From NCBI GenBank assembly GCA_003818495.1, contig RPRK01000007.1:1-63986 (forward strand): a stretch of 63,986 nucleotides of DNA, given 5' to 3'. Positions 43,054 through 51,271 of the stretch are shown here, in pieces. The position numbers and the translations under genes are program-made. The stretch is from Burkholderiales bacterium (GTDB lineage: Bacteria > Pseudomonadota > Gammaproteobacteria > Burkholderiales > Burkholderiaceae_E). The stretch's first letter is position 1, and the number at the start of each line of letters is the position of its first letter. Below the pieces are notes generated by a model, which did not search any database, was not told the DNA's origin, and was given only the letters and a program-made list of their open reading frames with translations.

Positions 43054-44079
43054 ATGACCCGTTACCTCGCGTCGACCGCAGCCGCCCTGGCTGCAACCCT
43101 CGGCCTGCTGGCCGCCCCCGCCCCGGCCGCCGCCCAGGGCAAGGGCGAGTCGGTCAAGTTCCAGGACTATCCCGGCCTCGGCAACATGCTGATCAAGGTC
43201 GCCATCGCCAAGGGCTACTGCGAGAAGGCGGGCATCAAGTGCGAGCTGCAGGCCATCCCGGCCGCGCCGCTCGGCCTGCAGGCGATGCTCGCCAAGAGCA
43301 TCGACGCGGCCTTCGGCCCGGCCGACGTGATGAACGGCGCGATCCTGCGCGGGGCGAAGATGAAGATGGTGGTGGGCGGCGCGACGTCCAACGTGCTGAC
43401 CCTGGTCGCCGGCAACCACATCGAGACGCCGAACGCCGCGAAAGGCTGGCCGGCATTCATGGGCGACCTGAAGGGCAAGAAGATCGGCGTGACCGCGCGC
43501 GGCGCGGCCACCGAGGTGTTCTCGCGCTGGATGCTCGCCAAGGCCGGCTTCACCGTCGACGACGCGACCTTCGTCGCGGTCGGCGGACCGAACACCGCCT
43601 ATGGCGCGCTGGTCTCGAAGCAGGTCGACGCCGTGATGATCTTCGAGCCGACCGGTGCGATGTGCGAGGTCCTGAAGACCTGCAAGGTGCTCTGGCGCGC
43701 CGGCCTCGACAAGCAGCCGGCCGAGCTGTACGCGATGAACGGGGGCGGCAACGGGCTGATCTTCTCGCAGGAGTACATCGAGAAGAATCCGCATGTCATC
43801 GACGCGGTGATCCGCGCCGTGAAGGAGGCGGATGCGTTCATCAACACGCCGGCCAACTTCCCCGAGGTCTCGAAGATCGCCCAGCAGTTCTTCAAGTTCG
43901 ACATGCCCAAGGGCGACGAGGTGCTCGAGCGTGCGCTGCGGGTCGCGCTCGACAGCGATACCTACCGCGCTCGGATCGACCGCAAGGCGATCCAGAACGG
44001 TCTCGACATCCTGCTCGAGACCAAGCAGATCGAGAAGGCGGCGGCCATCTCCGACATCGTGCTGGACCGAGCCCCGTGA
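43054..44079 (+). CDS. ABC transporter substrate-binding protein (NMT1/SsuA-like)
   Basis: A 341-residue exported receptor with signal peptide to about APAPAAAQ. FQDYPGLGNMLIKVAIAKGYCEKAGIKCELQAIPAAPLGLQAMLAKSIDAAFGPADVM is the ligand-binding lobe start with the family position-sensing loop; KGKKIGVTARGAATEVFSRWMLAKAG forms the second. Four cysteines (including YCEKAGIKCEL and MCEVLKTCKVL) could form disulfides. Stop overlaps the ATPase GTG. Probably binds the compound that the co-transcribed oxidoreductases act on. Confidence 0.87.
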   Translation: MTRYLASTAAALAATLGLLAAPAPAAAQGKGESVKFQDYPGLGNMLIKVAIAKGYCEKAGIKCELQAIPAAPLGLQAMLAKSIDAAFGPADVMNGAILRGAKMKMVVGGATSNVLTLVAGNHIETPNAAKGWPAFMGDLKGKKIGVTARGAATEVFSRWMLAKAGFTVDDATFVAVGGPNTAYGALVSKQVDAVMIFEPTGAMCEVLKTCKVLWRAGLDKQPAELYAMNGGGNGLIFSQEYIEKNPHVIDAVIRAVKEADAFINTPANFPEVSKIAQQFFKFDMPKGDEVLERALRVALDSDTYRARIDRKAIQNGLDILLETKQIEKAAAISDIVLDRAP

Positions 44080-44897
44080 GCGCGGTCGCGCCCGTCGCGC
44101 CGGCGGCCGCGGCGGTGGCGGGCGCCGCCGCCATCGCGATCGAGCGTCTCACCGTCCGCTTCGGCGAGGTGGTGGCGGTGGACGACGTGTCGCTGTCGAT
44201 CGGCGAGGGGGAGTTCGTCTCCATCGTCGGCCCGAGCGGCTGCGGCAAGACCACCGTCCTGAATCTGCTGACCGGGCTGGTGCCGCTCGCCGAAGGGCGG
44301 ATCACCATGCTCGGCAAGGCTCCGGCGGTCGGCAACCCCGATGTCGCCTACATGCTGGCGCGCGACTGCCTGCTGCCGTGGCGGACCACGCTCGGCAACG
44401 CCTGCTATGGCATGGAGGTCCGCGGGGTCGCCGAGGCCGAGCGCGAGACCCGAGCCCGCGAACTGCTCGCCCGCGTCGGCCTGAAGGGCTTCGAGGACAA
44501 GTGGCCCAAGCAGCTCTCGCACGGCATGCGCCAGCGCTGCGCGCTCGCGCGCACCTTCAGCCTGGACGCGCCGGTGCTCCTGATGGACGAGCCGTTCGGC
44601 GCGCTCGATGCGCAGACCAAGCTGCAGCTCGAGGATCTGCTGCTCGAGCTCTGGAGCGCGCGCCGGCGCACCGTGGTCTTCATCACCCACGACCTCGCCG
44701 AGGCGGTGGCCCTGTCCGACCGCGTGGTGGTGATGAGCGCGCGCCCGGGTCGCATCGTGGCCGACGTGCCGATCCCGCTCGCTCGGCCGCGGCACGTCCG
44801 CTCGCTGCAGAAGGACCGGCACTTCCTCGATCTCTACGCGCATGTCTGGGAGCAGCTCGAGATCGGGCTCGGTGCGCAGGCGGAGGCGGTGTCGTGA
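44076..44897 (+). CDS. ABC transporter ATP-binding protein with atypical Q-loop and signature
   Basis: A 273-residue NitT/TauT-type ATPase. Walker A is GPSGCGKTT, Walker B VLLMDEP and the switch histidine is in FITHDLAEAV. Two motifs differ from the rule: the Q-loop reads YMLARDCLLPW, where the usual glutamine is alanine, and the signature reads LSHGMRQR instead of LSGG. Similar ARDALLPWR/LSQGMRQR variants occur in one branch of this family as I recall, so the protein is probably functional. GTG 44076 overlaps the receptor stop; the next gene starts in its own stop. Confidence 0.88.
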   Translation: MSAVAPVAPAAAAVAGAAAIAIERLTVRFGEVVAVDDVSLSIGEGEFVSIVGPSGCGKTTVLNLLTGLVPLAEGRITMLGKAPAVGNPDVAYMLARDCLLPWRTTLGNACYGMEVRGVAEAERETRARELLARVGLKGFEDKWPKQLSHGMRQRCALARTFSLDAPVLLMDEPFGALDAQTKLQLEDLLLELWSARRRTVVFITHDLAEAVALSDRVVVMSARPGRIVADVPIPLARPRHVRSLQKDRHFLDLYAHVWEQLEIGLGAQAEAVS

Positions 44898-45673
44898 GCG
44901 CGGCGGCCGCGTCCCGGCCCGGCATCCGCTGGCGAACGGTCGCCGCGCACGGTGTCGCGATCGTCGCGTTCATCGCGCTCTGGGAGTTCGCGATGCGCCG
45001 GGAGTGGCTGTCGGCCGCGTTCTTCGGCCAGCCCTCGGGCATCGTCGCCTTCCTGAGGGACGGTTTCGCGCCGGGGGGCAAGCTCTGGATCGAGCTGGCC
45101 TACACGCTGGTGGGCACTGTCGTGTCGTTCGTGCTGGGCAGCGTGCTCGCGCTCGCGCTGGGCCTGGTCTTCGTGATGTTCCCGAAGGTCGAACACGCGA
45201 TGGATCCGTATCTGACCGTGCTCAACGCGATGCCTCGGCTCGCGCTCGCACCGCTGTTCCTGCTCTGGTTCGGACTCGGCCTGGGCTCGAAGATCGCGGT
45301 GGGCACCAGCCTGTCGTTCTTCATCGTGCTGGCCAACACCGTGGCCGGGATCCGGGGCGTCTCGCAGGACCTGATCGTGCTGTCGCGGTCGCTGGGCGCG
45401 ACGCCGAACCAGATCTTCTTCAAGGTCACGCTGCCGTCGGCGGTTCCGGTGATCTTCTCGGGCTTGCGGCTCGCGCTGATCTACTCGATGCTGGGCGTGG
45501 TGGGCGCGGAGCTGATCGCCGCCGAGCACGGCCTCGGCCAGCAGCTCGCCTACCTGCAGGCGACCTTCAACATGAACGGCGTCATGGCGCTGCTGGCGCT
45601 GCTCGCGCTGCTCGGCATGATCGTCACGCAGGGCATGACCCGGCTCGAGAAGGCACTCCTCAGATGGCAATGA
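44894..45673 (+). CDS. ABC transporter permease, NitT/TauT type
   Basis: A 259-residue inner-membrane protein with about six hydrophobic segments and the EAA loop GVSQDLIVLSRSLGATPNQIFFKVTLPSAVPVIFSGLR. GTG 44894 overlaps the ATPase stop. The gene ends inside the beginning of the SDR gene, continuing the chain of overlaps. Confidence 0.9.
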   Translation: MSAAAASRPGIRWRTVAAHGVAIVAFIALWEFAMRREWLSAAFFGQPSGIVAFLRDGFAPGGKLWIELAYTLVGTVVSFVLGSVLALALGLVFVMFPKVEHAMDPYLTVLNAMPRLALAPLFLLWFGLGLGSKIAVGTSLSFFIVLANTVAGIRGVSQDLIVLSRSLGATPNQIFFKVTLPSAVPVIFSGLRLALIYSMLGVVGAELIAAEHGLGQQLAYLQATFNMNGVMALLALLALLGMIVTQGMTRLEKALLRWQ

Positions 45674-46545
45674 ACCCGCTTCTCGACGGCAAGGTCGCCG
45701 TCGTCACCGGCGCCGCGTCGGGCATCGGCCTGGCCACCGTCGAGCGTTTCGTGGAGGAGGGCGCGCGCGTCGTCGCGGCCGACTTCCGCGAGGACGCGGG
45801 CCGTGCCCTCGCCGAGCGCTTCCCCGGCGTCGTGCGCTTCGAGCGCTGCGACGTCACGCGACTCGACGAGCTGCGCGCCGCCATCGACGCGGCCGCGATG
45901 CATTTCGGCGGGCTCGACATCCTGTTCAGCAACGCCGGTCACGGCGGGTCGCAGGCCGGCGTCGAGTCGTTCGACGCGCAGGGCTGGGACGACACCTTCG
46001 CGCTGCTGCTGCGCGCCATCGCGGCCGGTGCCTCCTACGCCGTGCCGCACATGAAGCGCCGCGGCGGCGGCGCGATCGTCAACACCTCGTCGATCTCGGC
46101 GCTGCAGGCCGGCTACGCGCCGCTCGCCTATTCGGTGGCCAAGGCCGGCGTGCTGCACTACACGCGGGTCGCCGCGGCGGAGCTGTCGGCGCACCGCATC
46201 CGCATCAACGCCGTGGTGCCGGGCTTCATCGCGACCGGCATCTTCGGCCACTCGCTCGGGCTCGGCGAGGACGACGCCCGCCAGCTCGCCGCGAAGGTCG
46301 CCGAGCGCAGCGGCGCCGCCAACCCCATCGGCCGCTCGGGGCGCCCGCGCGACATCGCCGATGCGGTCGTCTACCTGTCGTCGGATGCGGCCGGCTTCGT
46401 CACCGGCACCCACATCACCGTCGACGGCGGCATCACGATGGGCCCGCGCCACAGCTGGGACCCCGAGACGCCGGGCCCGATCGGCCAGGCCCTCGGCCTG
46501 ACCCGTGCCGAGATCGAGGCCCGCCGGGCCGCCGCGAAACGCTGA
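45664..46545 (+). CDS. Short-chain dehydrogenase/reductase (SDR)
   Basis: A 293-residue classical SDR: VAVVTGAASGIGLATVERF is the TGxxxGxG cofactor loop, NAG in LFSNAGHGG, and the catalytic S-Y-K set reads NTSSISAL ... YSVAKAG. VVPGFIATGIFG and ITVDGGITMG complete the fold. A 35-residue C-terminal extension follows. It may take the aldehyde, ketone or secondary alcohol made by the neighbouring enzymes. ATG 45664 overlaps the permease stop; ATG 45670 is an equally possible start two codons on. Confidence 0.9.
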   Translation: MAMNPLLDGKVAVVTGAASGIGLATVERFVEEGARVVAADFREDAGRALAERFPGVVRFERCDVTRLDELRAAIDAAAMHFGGLDILFSNAGHGGSQAGVESFDAQGWDDTFALLLRAIAAGASYAVPHMKRRGGGAIVNTSSISALQAGYAPLAYSVAKAGVLHYTRVAAAELSAHRIRINAVVPGFIATGIFGHSLGLGEDDARQLAAKVAERSGAANPIGRSGRPRDIADAVVYLSSDAAGFVTGTHITVDGGITMGPRHSWDPETPGPIGQALGLTRAEIEARRAAAKR

Positions 46546-46578
46546 TCCCTCCTCCCCAGACCCGACGAGAGCGCTCCC

Positions 46579-46899
46579 ATGCCCAAGGTCATCTTCATCA
46601 CCCACGCCGGCGCCCGCCACGAGGTCGACGTCGCCGCCGGCGAGTCGCTGATGCGCGCCGCGGTCGACAACGGCGTGCCCGGCATCGACGCCGACTGCGG
46701 CGGCATGTGCGCCTGCGCGACCTGCCACGTGTTCGTCGAGCCCGCCTGGTCGGCACGGCTGGCCGCGCCGTCGCAGCAGGAGGAGGAGATGCTGAACTTC
46801 ACCGCCGAGCGGCGCGAGACCTCGCGTCTCGCCTGTCAGGTCCAGGTCGTCGACGCGCTCGACGGCCTGACCGTGACGATGCCCGAAGGCCAGCACTGA
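46579..46899 (+). CDS. [2Fe-2S] ferredoxin, putidaredoxin type
   Basis: A 106-residue electron carrier. Cluster ligands C40, C46, C49 and C86 fit the Cx5Cx2C...C adrenodoxin pattern (DADCGGMCACATCH, SRLACQV). An additional C44 lies between the first two ligands, which is unusual. The acidic AAPSQQEEEMLNF region matches the redox-partner face of P450 ferredoxins. It lies 34 bases before the P450 gene and is almost certainly its partner. No ferredoxin reductase gene is in the window, so one elsewhere must serve. Confidence 0.93.
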   Translation: MPKVIFITHAGARHEVDVAAGESLMRAAVDNGVPGIDADCGGMCACATCHVFVEPAWSARLAAPSQQEEEMLNFTAERRETSRLACQVQVVDALDGLTVTMPEGQH

Positions 46900-46933
46900 A
46901 CGCGGCGCACCCGCGCCCGACGAGGAGACCGCC

Positions 46934-48193
46934 ATGACGACCACCGCAGAGATCCAGGCCGCTGCGCGCGACCGCGCGTTCTCGATGCCTCTCGACGAGA
47001 TCGACCCGAGCGACTCGCTGCTGTTCGCCGACGACACGGTCGGCCACTACCTGGCACGCCTGCGTCGCGACGCGCCGGTCCACCGCACCCACAGTCCGAT
47101 GTTCGGCGACTTCTGGTCGGTGACCACCTACGACCACATCATGGCCGTCGACACCAACCACCAGGTGTTCTCGTCCGACTGGTCGAACGGCGGCATCGCG
47201 ATCCAGGACCGCCCGCTGACCGAGCGCCTGCAGATGTTCATCGCGATGGACCCGCCGAAGCACGACGTGCAGCGGCTCGCGGTGAGCCCGATCGTGGCGC
47301 CGGGCAATCTCGCGAACATGGAGGGCCTGATCCGCGAGCGCACGCGGCGCGTGCTCGATTCGCTGCCGCGCGGCGAGACCTTCGACTGGGTCGACACGGT
47401 CTCGATCGAGCTCACCACGATGATGCTCGCGACGCTGTTCGACTTCCCGTTCGAGGACCGCCGGCTCCTCACCTGGTGGTCGGACATCGCCACCACCAAC
47501 CCCGACATCGACAAGAGCCGCGTGTCCTCGTGGGAGGAGCGTCAGGCGGAGCTGGTGAAGATGGCGCAGTACTTCACGCGGCTGTGGAACGAGCGCGTCA
47601 ACGCGCCGCCGAAGACCGACCTGATCTCGATGCTCGCGCACGGACCGGCCACCCGCAACATGCCGCCGCTGGAGTTCCTGGGGAACTTGGTGCTGCTGAT
47701 CGTGGGCGGCAACGACACGACGCGGAACTCGATGACCGGCGGCCTGCTCGCGCTGTCGCGCTACCCGGAAGAGTGGGCGAAGCTGCGCGCCAACCCGGCG
47801 CTCGTCGATTCGATGGTGCCCGAGATCATCCGCTGGCAGACGCCGCTGCCGCACATGCGGCGCACGGCGGTCGCCGACATCGAGCTCGGCGGCCAGACGA
47901 TCCGCAAGGGCGACAAGGTCATCATGTGGTACCTGTCCGGCAACCGCGACGAGCGGATGATCGCCGACCCGGAGCGGCTGATCATCGACCGGCCGCGGCC
48001 CAGGCAGCACCTGTCCTTCGGCTTCGGGATCCACCGCTGCGTGGGCAACCGGCTCGCGGAGCTGCAGCTGAAGATCCTGTGGCAGGAGATCCTCGCGCGC
48101 TTCGAGTCGATCGAGGTGCTGGGCGAGCCCACGCGCATCCGCTCGAACTTCGTGCGCGGCTACTCGAAGCTGCCGGTCCGGATACCGGTCTGA
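46934..48193 (+). CDS. Cytochrome P450, CYP153-like
   Basis: A 419-residue soluble P450. The I-helix oxygen-activation motif is VGGNDTTRN near residue 258, ExxR is EIIRW, and the haem loop FGFGIHRCVG carries the axial C369. AMDPPKHDVQRLAVSPIVAP, FDWVDTVSIELTTMMLATLFDFPFEDR and the H-R-C-V-G end resemble CYP153 alkane and fatty-alcohol terminal hydroxylases. With ferredoxin, alcohol dehydrogenase and SDR in one TetR-controlled unit, a hydroxylation-then-oxidation route for a hydrophobic or terpenoid-like compound is plausible. CGAGGAGACCGCC is its ribosome site. Confidence 0.9.
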   Translation: MTTTAEIQAAARDRAFSMPLDEIDPSDSLLFADDTVGHYLARLRRDAPVHRTHSPMFGDFWSVTTYDHIMAVDTNHQVFSSDWSNGGIAIQDRPLTERLQMFIAMDPPKHDVQRLAVSPIVAPGNLANMEGLIRERTRRVLDSLPRGETFDWVDTVSIELTTMMLATLFDFPFEDRRLLTWWSDIATTNPDIDKSRVSSWEERQAELVKMAQYFTRLWNERVNAPPKTDLISMLAHGPATRNMPPLEFLGNLVLLIVGGNDTTRNSMTGGLLALSRYPEEWAKLRANPALVDSMVPEIIRWQTPLPHMRRTAVADIELGGQTIRKGDKVIMWYLSGNRDERMIADPERLIIDRPRPRQHLSFGFGIHRCVGNRLAELQLKILWQEILARFESIEVLGEPTRIRSNFVRGYSKLPVRIPV

Positions 48194-48202
48194 GGGCGGC
48201 GC

Positions 48203-48234
48203 GGCGCGCCTGGCCCGTTGCGGGTCAGCGCGCC
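48203..48234. terminator. Strong stem-loop ending the P450 unit, probably two-way
   Basis: GGCGCG + CTGGCCCG pairs with CGGGTCAG + CGCGCC across a TTG loop: 14 pairs with one bulged C and one G-T pair. It begins ten bases after the P450 stop and covers the stop codon of the convergent SDR gene. Confidence 0.6.
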
Positions 48235-48998
48235 AGGTAGCCCGAGTCCACCGCCAGCACGTGGCCCGTGATCGAACGCGCCGCGTCGCTGGCCAGGAAC
48301 AGCACCGCGTCGGCCACGTCCTCGGGCGAGGGCAGGCGGCCGAGCGGCGTGTGCGCCATCACCGCGGCCAGCTTCGCCGGGTCCGAGAAGATCGGCTCGG
48401 TCAGCGGCGTGTCGACGTAGTTGGGCGCGACCGCGTTCACCCGCAGCCCGCGCCCCGCCCACTCGAGCGCGAGCGCGCGCGTGAGGTTGACCACCGCGCC
48501 CTTGCTCGCCTGGTAGGCGGCGTTCGGGAAGATGCCGCCCGACAGGCCCATCACCGAGGCGAGGTTCACGATCGCGCCGCCCGCGACCATCCGCCGCGCG
48601 GCGAGCCGGTTGCAGAAGAACAGGCCGTTGAGGTTCACGTCGACGACCCGCTCGAAGTCGGCGACCGGCACGTCGAGCGCCGGGCCCCGGATGCCCATGC
48701 CCGCGTTCGCCACCATCACGTCGAGGCCGCCGAAGGCCGCGGCCACGCGACCGAGCGCGGCGTCGATCGCGTCGTGGTCGGTGACGTCGACGGCGATCGA
48801 CAGCTCGGGGGCGGCATCGGGTGCGTCGGTCGCGAGGGTCGCGAGCGCGTCGGCGTCGCGGTCGAGCGCGGCCACGCGGGCGCCCGCCTGCACGAATGCC
48901 CGCACCATCGCGGCACCCAGGCCGCGTGCCGCGCCGGTGACGACGACGGCGCGTCCTTCGAAGCGCCAGGTGGGGCGCGTGCCGGTCGTGTCGATCAT
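48225..48998 (-). CDS. Short-chain dehydrogenase/reductase (SDR)
   Basis: A 257-residue classical SDR with VVVTGAARGLGAAMVRAF, VANAGMG, and the active site LASVMGL ... YQASKGAV; NAVAPNYVDTPLT and LAVDSGYLAR close it. AGGAG precedes ATG 48998. It is last in a minus-strand series after a MarR regulator and a nitroreductase-like gene, 34 bases behind the former. The substrate is unknown. Confidence 0.9.
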   Translation of the reverse strand: MIDTTGTRPTWRFEGRAVVVTGAARGLGAAMVRAFVQAGARVAALDRDADALATLATDAPDAAPELSIAVDVTDHDAIDAALGRVAAAFGGLDVMVANAGMGIRGPALDVPVADFERVVDVNLNGLFFCNRLAARRMVAGGAIVNLASVMGLSGGIFPNAAYQASKGAVVNLTRALALEWAGRGLRVNAVAPNYVDTPLTEPIFSDPAKLAAVMAHTPLGRLPSPEDVADAVLFLASDAARSITGHVLAVDSGYLAR

Positions 48999-49032
48999 CG
49001 TGGAGTCTCCTCGTGCCGGTCGGTGGCCGGCG

Positions 49033-49518
49033 TCATCGGTGGGTGTCGAGCCAGGTCCGCAGGCGCTGCAGCGCCGGCAGCATCCGGTCGAAGTCGTCGT
49101 CGTCGAACGCGTCGCGCAGCTTCGCCACCTCGGGCGCGAGCGCGGCCACGCAGGCATGGCGCATGGCCACGCCCGCCTCGGTGATGGTCACCCGCTTGCC
49201 GCGCGCGTCGTCGGGGTCCGCGCGCACGGCCAGCAGGCCGTGGTCGGCGAGCCGGTGCACGAGCTTGCCCATCGCGGGCTTGCTGACCTGGAAGGCGCGC
49301 GAGAGCGCGACCAGGCTCGGTTCGCCGCCGAGCCGCACGAAGTGGTTCAGCACGGTGAACTGGGCGACCGACAGGCCATCGGGCAGCACGCGCTCGAAGC
49401 GGTTGCGGGCGAGCTGATCGATGATGCCGATCTCGTTGAGCACGCGGAACGCCGCAGGGTCCGCCTGCGGGGCGACCGGGGCGGGCGCTGCACGCGCGGG
49501 ACGGAGGGCTCTGGCCAC
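49033..49518 (-). CDS. MarR family transcriptional regulator
   Basis: A 161-residue winged-helix regulator: LSVAQFTVLNHFVRLGGEPSLVALSRAFQVSKPAMGKLVHRLADHGLLAVRADPDDARGKRVTITEAG is the complete HTH and wing. MarR dimers usually bind 16-18 base palindromes and respond to phenolic or similar ligands. The start at 49518 is a GTG with no good ribosome site; a TAGAAT lies just upstream, so the message may be leaderless or the true start may be further in (FRVLNEIG). It lies between the SDR and the nitroreductase gene, whose upstream region has two matching palindromes. Confidence 0.88.
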   Translation of the reverse strand: MARALRPARAAPAPVAPQADPAAFRVLNEIGIIDQLARNRFERVLPDGLSVAQFTVLNHFVRLGGEPSLVALSRAFQVSKPAMGKLVHRLADHGLLAVRADPDDARGKRVTITEAGVAMRHACVAALAPEVAKLRDAFDDDDFDRMLPALQRLRTWLDTHR

Positions 49519-49564
49519 AGCCGCATTCTAAGGGCGCGCCGGGCGATGGCGTCCCGGCTCCGCC

Positions 49565-50767
49565 TCAGGCGCGTATCAGGTCCTGGAGCGCGCGCCGCGG
49601 GCTGCGTACCGCCTTGCCGTCCGGGTGCCCGACCCGCACCAGCATCTGCACCTTCTCGCCCGCGCGCTGGCCCACCAGCGTCTTGAACTCGCGCTGCAGC
49701 GCGCGCATCTCGGGGTATTCCTGCAGCACCTGGCTCGGCGGCTGTGTCACCAGCCCGAGCGCGGCCGCCTGGAGCTGCAGCCGCACGAAGGCGCGGCCCG
49801 CCTCGAGCTGCGGCACGCGTCCGTCGGCAGCCGTGCGCAGCCACAGCCAGGTGCCGGTGGCGGGCGCCCAGGCGCGCACGCGATCGATGCCCGAGGTGAA
49901 GTAGGTGGAGTTCGGATCCATCGCCTTCTCCGGCGTCATCTGGCCGGCCAGGCGCAGCAGCTCCATCAGCGGTCCGCCGAGCGAGATGCCGTCGCGGTGC
50001 CGCGCGATCTCGGCGGCGCCCACGCGCGTGAGGTCCACGCTCTCCTTCCAGGTGCGTGGCGTGCGCTGCTCGATCTCCCAGGCGCGGACCATGACGTCGT
50101 TCAGCGCGGCGACCCGTGCCGGATCCTGCGTGCCGCTGGCGGCGACGCCGGGCCGGGTCGCCGCGGCCTGCAGCGCGGCCAGCGCCTCGGGGGCGACCGC
50201 GCGCGCCGCGAACGGCTTCTTCCAGGTCGTCCGTGCGCCGGCCATCGCGAACAGCGGGTCGGGCCGGATGCCGTCGCGCCGCAGCCGCACTCGGGCGATG
50301 GGCCGGGCGTCGAGCCGCTCCGGGCCGGGCTCGCCGGCCGGGAAGGGCTCGATCTCGGCGCGCAGCCCCTCGGCGGCGGCCGCCATCGAGAGCAGCTCCA
50401 GGAAGGCGCCGTGCCCGATCGTCAGCTGCCGGGACGGCGGGTCGGTCATCGGCAGCGTGCGGGTCGGGTCCGAGAACAGCACGATGCTGCCGTCGGCCGG
50501 CAGCTCGACCGTCCAGGGCTGCAGGTTGTGCGGGTTGGGCGCGAGGATCGCCCACGACAGCAGCCGGCGCCGGGTCTCCTCGCCCCGGCCGGCGAGGAAC
50601 CAGGCTTCGGTCGCCGCGTCGGGCATCGCGCTGCAGCCGGGCAGCGTCGGCACGGCCGCCGCGATCACCGCGCTCGAGCCGATCACGCGGATGAAGCCGC
50701 GGCGGGCGGGCGACACCGATGCCGACACGGGGAGGGTGGGGGTGGCGCTCGGACGGGAGTCGTTCAT
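49565..50767 (-). CDS. Nitroreductase-family (Acg-like) protein with export signal
   Basis: A 400-residue protein with a twin-arginine-like leader (PARRGFIRVIGSSAVIAAAVPTLPGC), possibly also a lipoprotein site. The body resembles Acg-type nitroreductase homologues: RRRLLSWAILAPNPHNLQPWTVEL is the FMN-binding N-part, RQLTIGHGAFLELLSMAAAAEGL follows, and AGRAFVRLQLQAAALGLVTQPPSQVL is the C-part. Export of a flavin protein would fit the Tat route. It heads the unit with MarR and SDR genes and has two palindromes upstream. Confidence 0.8.
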   Translation of the reverse strand: MNDSRPSATPTLPVSASVSPARRGFIRVIGSSAVIAAAVPTLPGCSAMPDAATEAWFLAGRGEETRRRLLSWAILAPNPHNLQPWTVELPADGSIVLFSDPTRTLPMTDPPSRQLTIGHGAFLELLSMAAAAEGLRAEIEPFPAGEPGPERLDARPIARVRLRRDGIRPDPLFAMAGARTTWKKPFAARAVAPEALAALQAAATRPGVAASGTQDPARVAALNDVMVRAWEIEQRTPRTWKESVDLTRVGAAEIARHRDGISLGGPLMELLRLAGQMTPEKAMDPNSTYFTSGIDRVRAWAPATGTWLWLRTAADGRVPQLEAGRAFVRLQLQAAALGLVTQPPSQVLQEYPEMRALQREFKTLVGQRAGEKVQMLVRVGHPDGKAVRSPRRALQDLIRA

Positions 50768-50780
50768 GACGGCCTCGTTG

Positions 50781-50825
50781 GTAAACAGGTTAACGATAGG
50801 CTCATCATGGTTAACGGGTTTACCG
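50781..50825. promoter_or_regulatory. Twin palindromes, GGTAAAC-N2-GTTAACG and GGTTAAC-N2-GTTTACC
   Basis: Two 16-base sites (50781-50796 and 50810-50825), centres 29 bases apart, lie just before the nitroreductase start. On opposite strands they are nearly the same sequence. The form fits a MarR dimer and the unit encodes one. The half-site GTTAAC is shared with the TetR-type sites elsewhere, but spacing differs. Confidence 0.55.
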
Positions 50826-50952
50826 TAGTCAACCCGGAACATTCCGATCGAATCGGATATTCCGATCGCCTCGGCCGATATTTCCGGTTGGCCGGCGCCG
50901 GCGGCGGCTGCGAGGATCCAGGCATCCCGTCACCGATGCGAAGGAGTCCCCG

Positions 50953-51207
50953 ATGAAGACCGCCACCTACGGAACGATGCACCTCGGCGTCGCGTTCGGC
51001 GTCGCCTACGCGCTGACCGGCAGCGTGCGCATGGCCGGCACCATCGCGCTGGTGGAGCCGGCGATCCAGACCGTCGCGTATGCCTTGCACGAACGCGCCT
51101 GGCGCGATCCGGCTGCACTGCGCGCCCGTCTGGCTCGTGCGGTCGACGCGATGCGGAGCGTGGTCGTCCCGTCGCTCGCCGCGATCGCTGCGGCGGACCG
51201 GCGCTGA
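50953..51207 (+). CDS. DUF2061 family small membrane protein
   Basis: An 84-residue protein matching DUF2061: MHLGVAFGVAYALTGSVRMAGTIALVEPAIQTVAYALHERAW, one long or two short hydrophobic helices. Function unknown. AAGGAG precedes ATG 50953 at good spacing. It stands alone between divergent and convergent neighbours. Confidence 0.83.
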   Translation: MKTATYGTMHLGVAFGVAYALTGSVRMAGTIALVEPAIQTVAYALHERAWRDPAALRARLARAVDAMRSVVVPSLAAIAAADRR

Positions 51208-51271
51208 AGGCCGACGGCGACTGCCGGCGGCCGGGGCGACGCCGGCTGCCCGGCGCGCGCCGACCGGGGCC

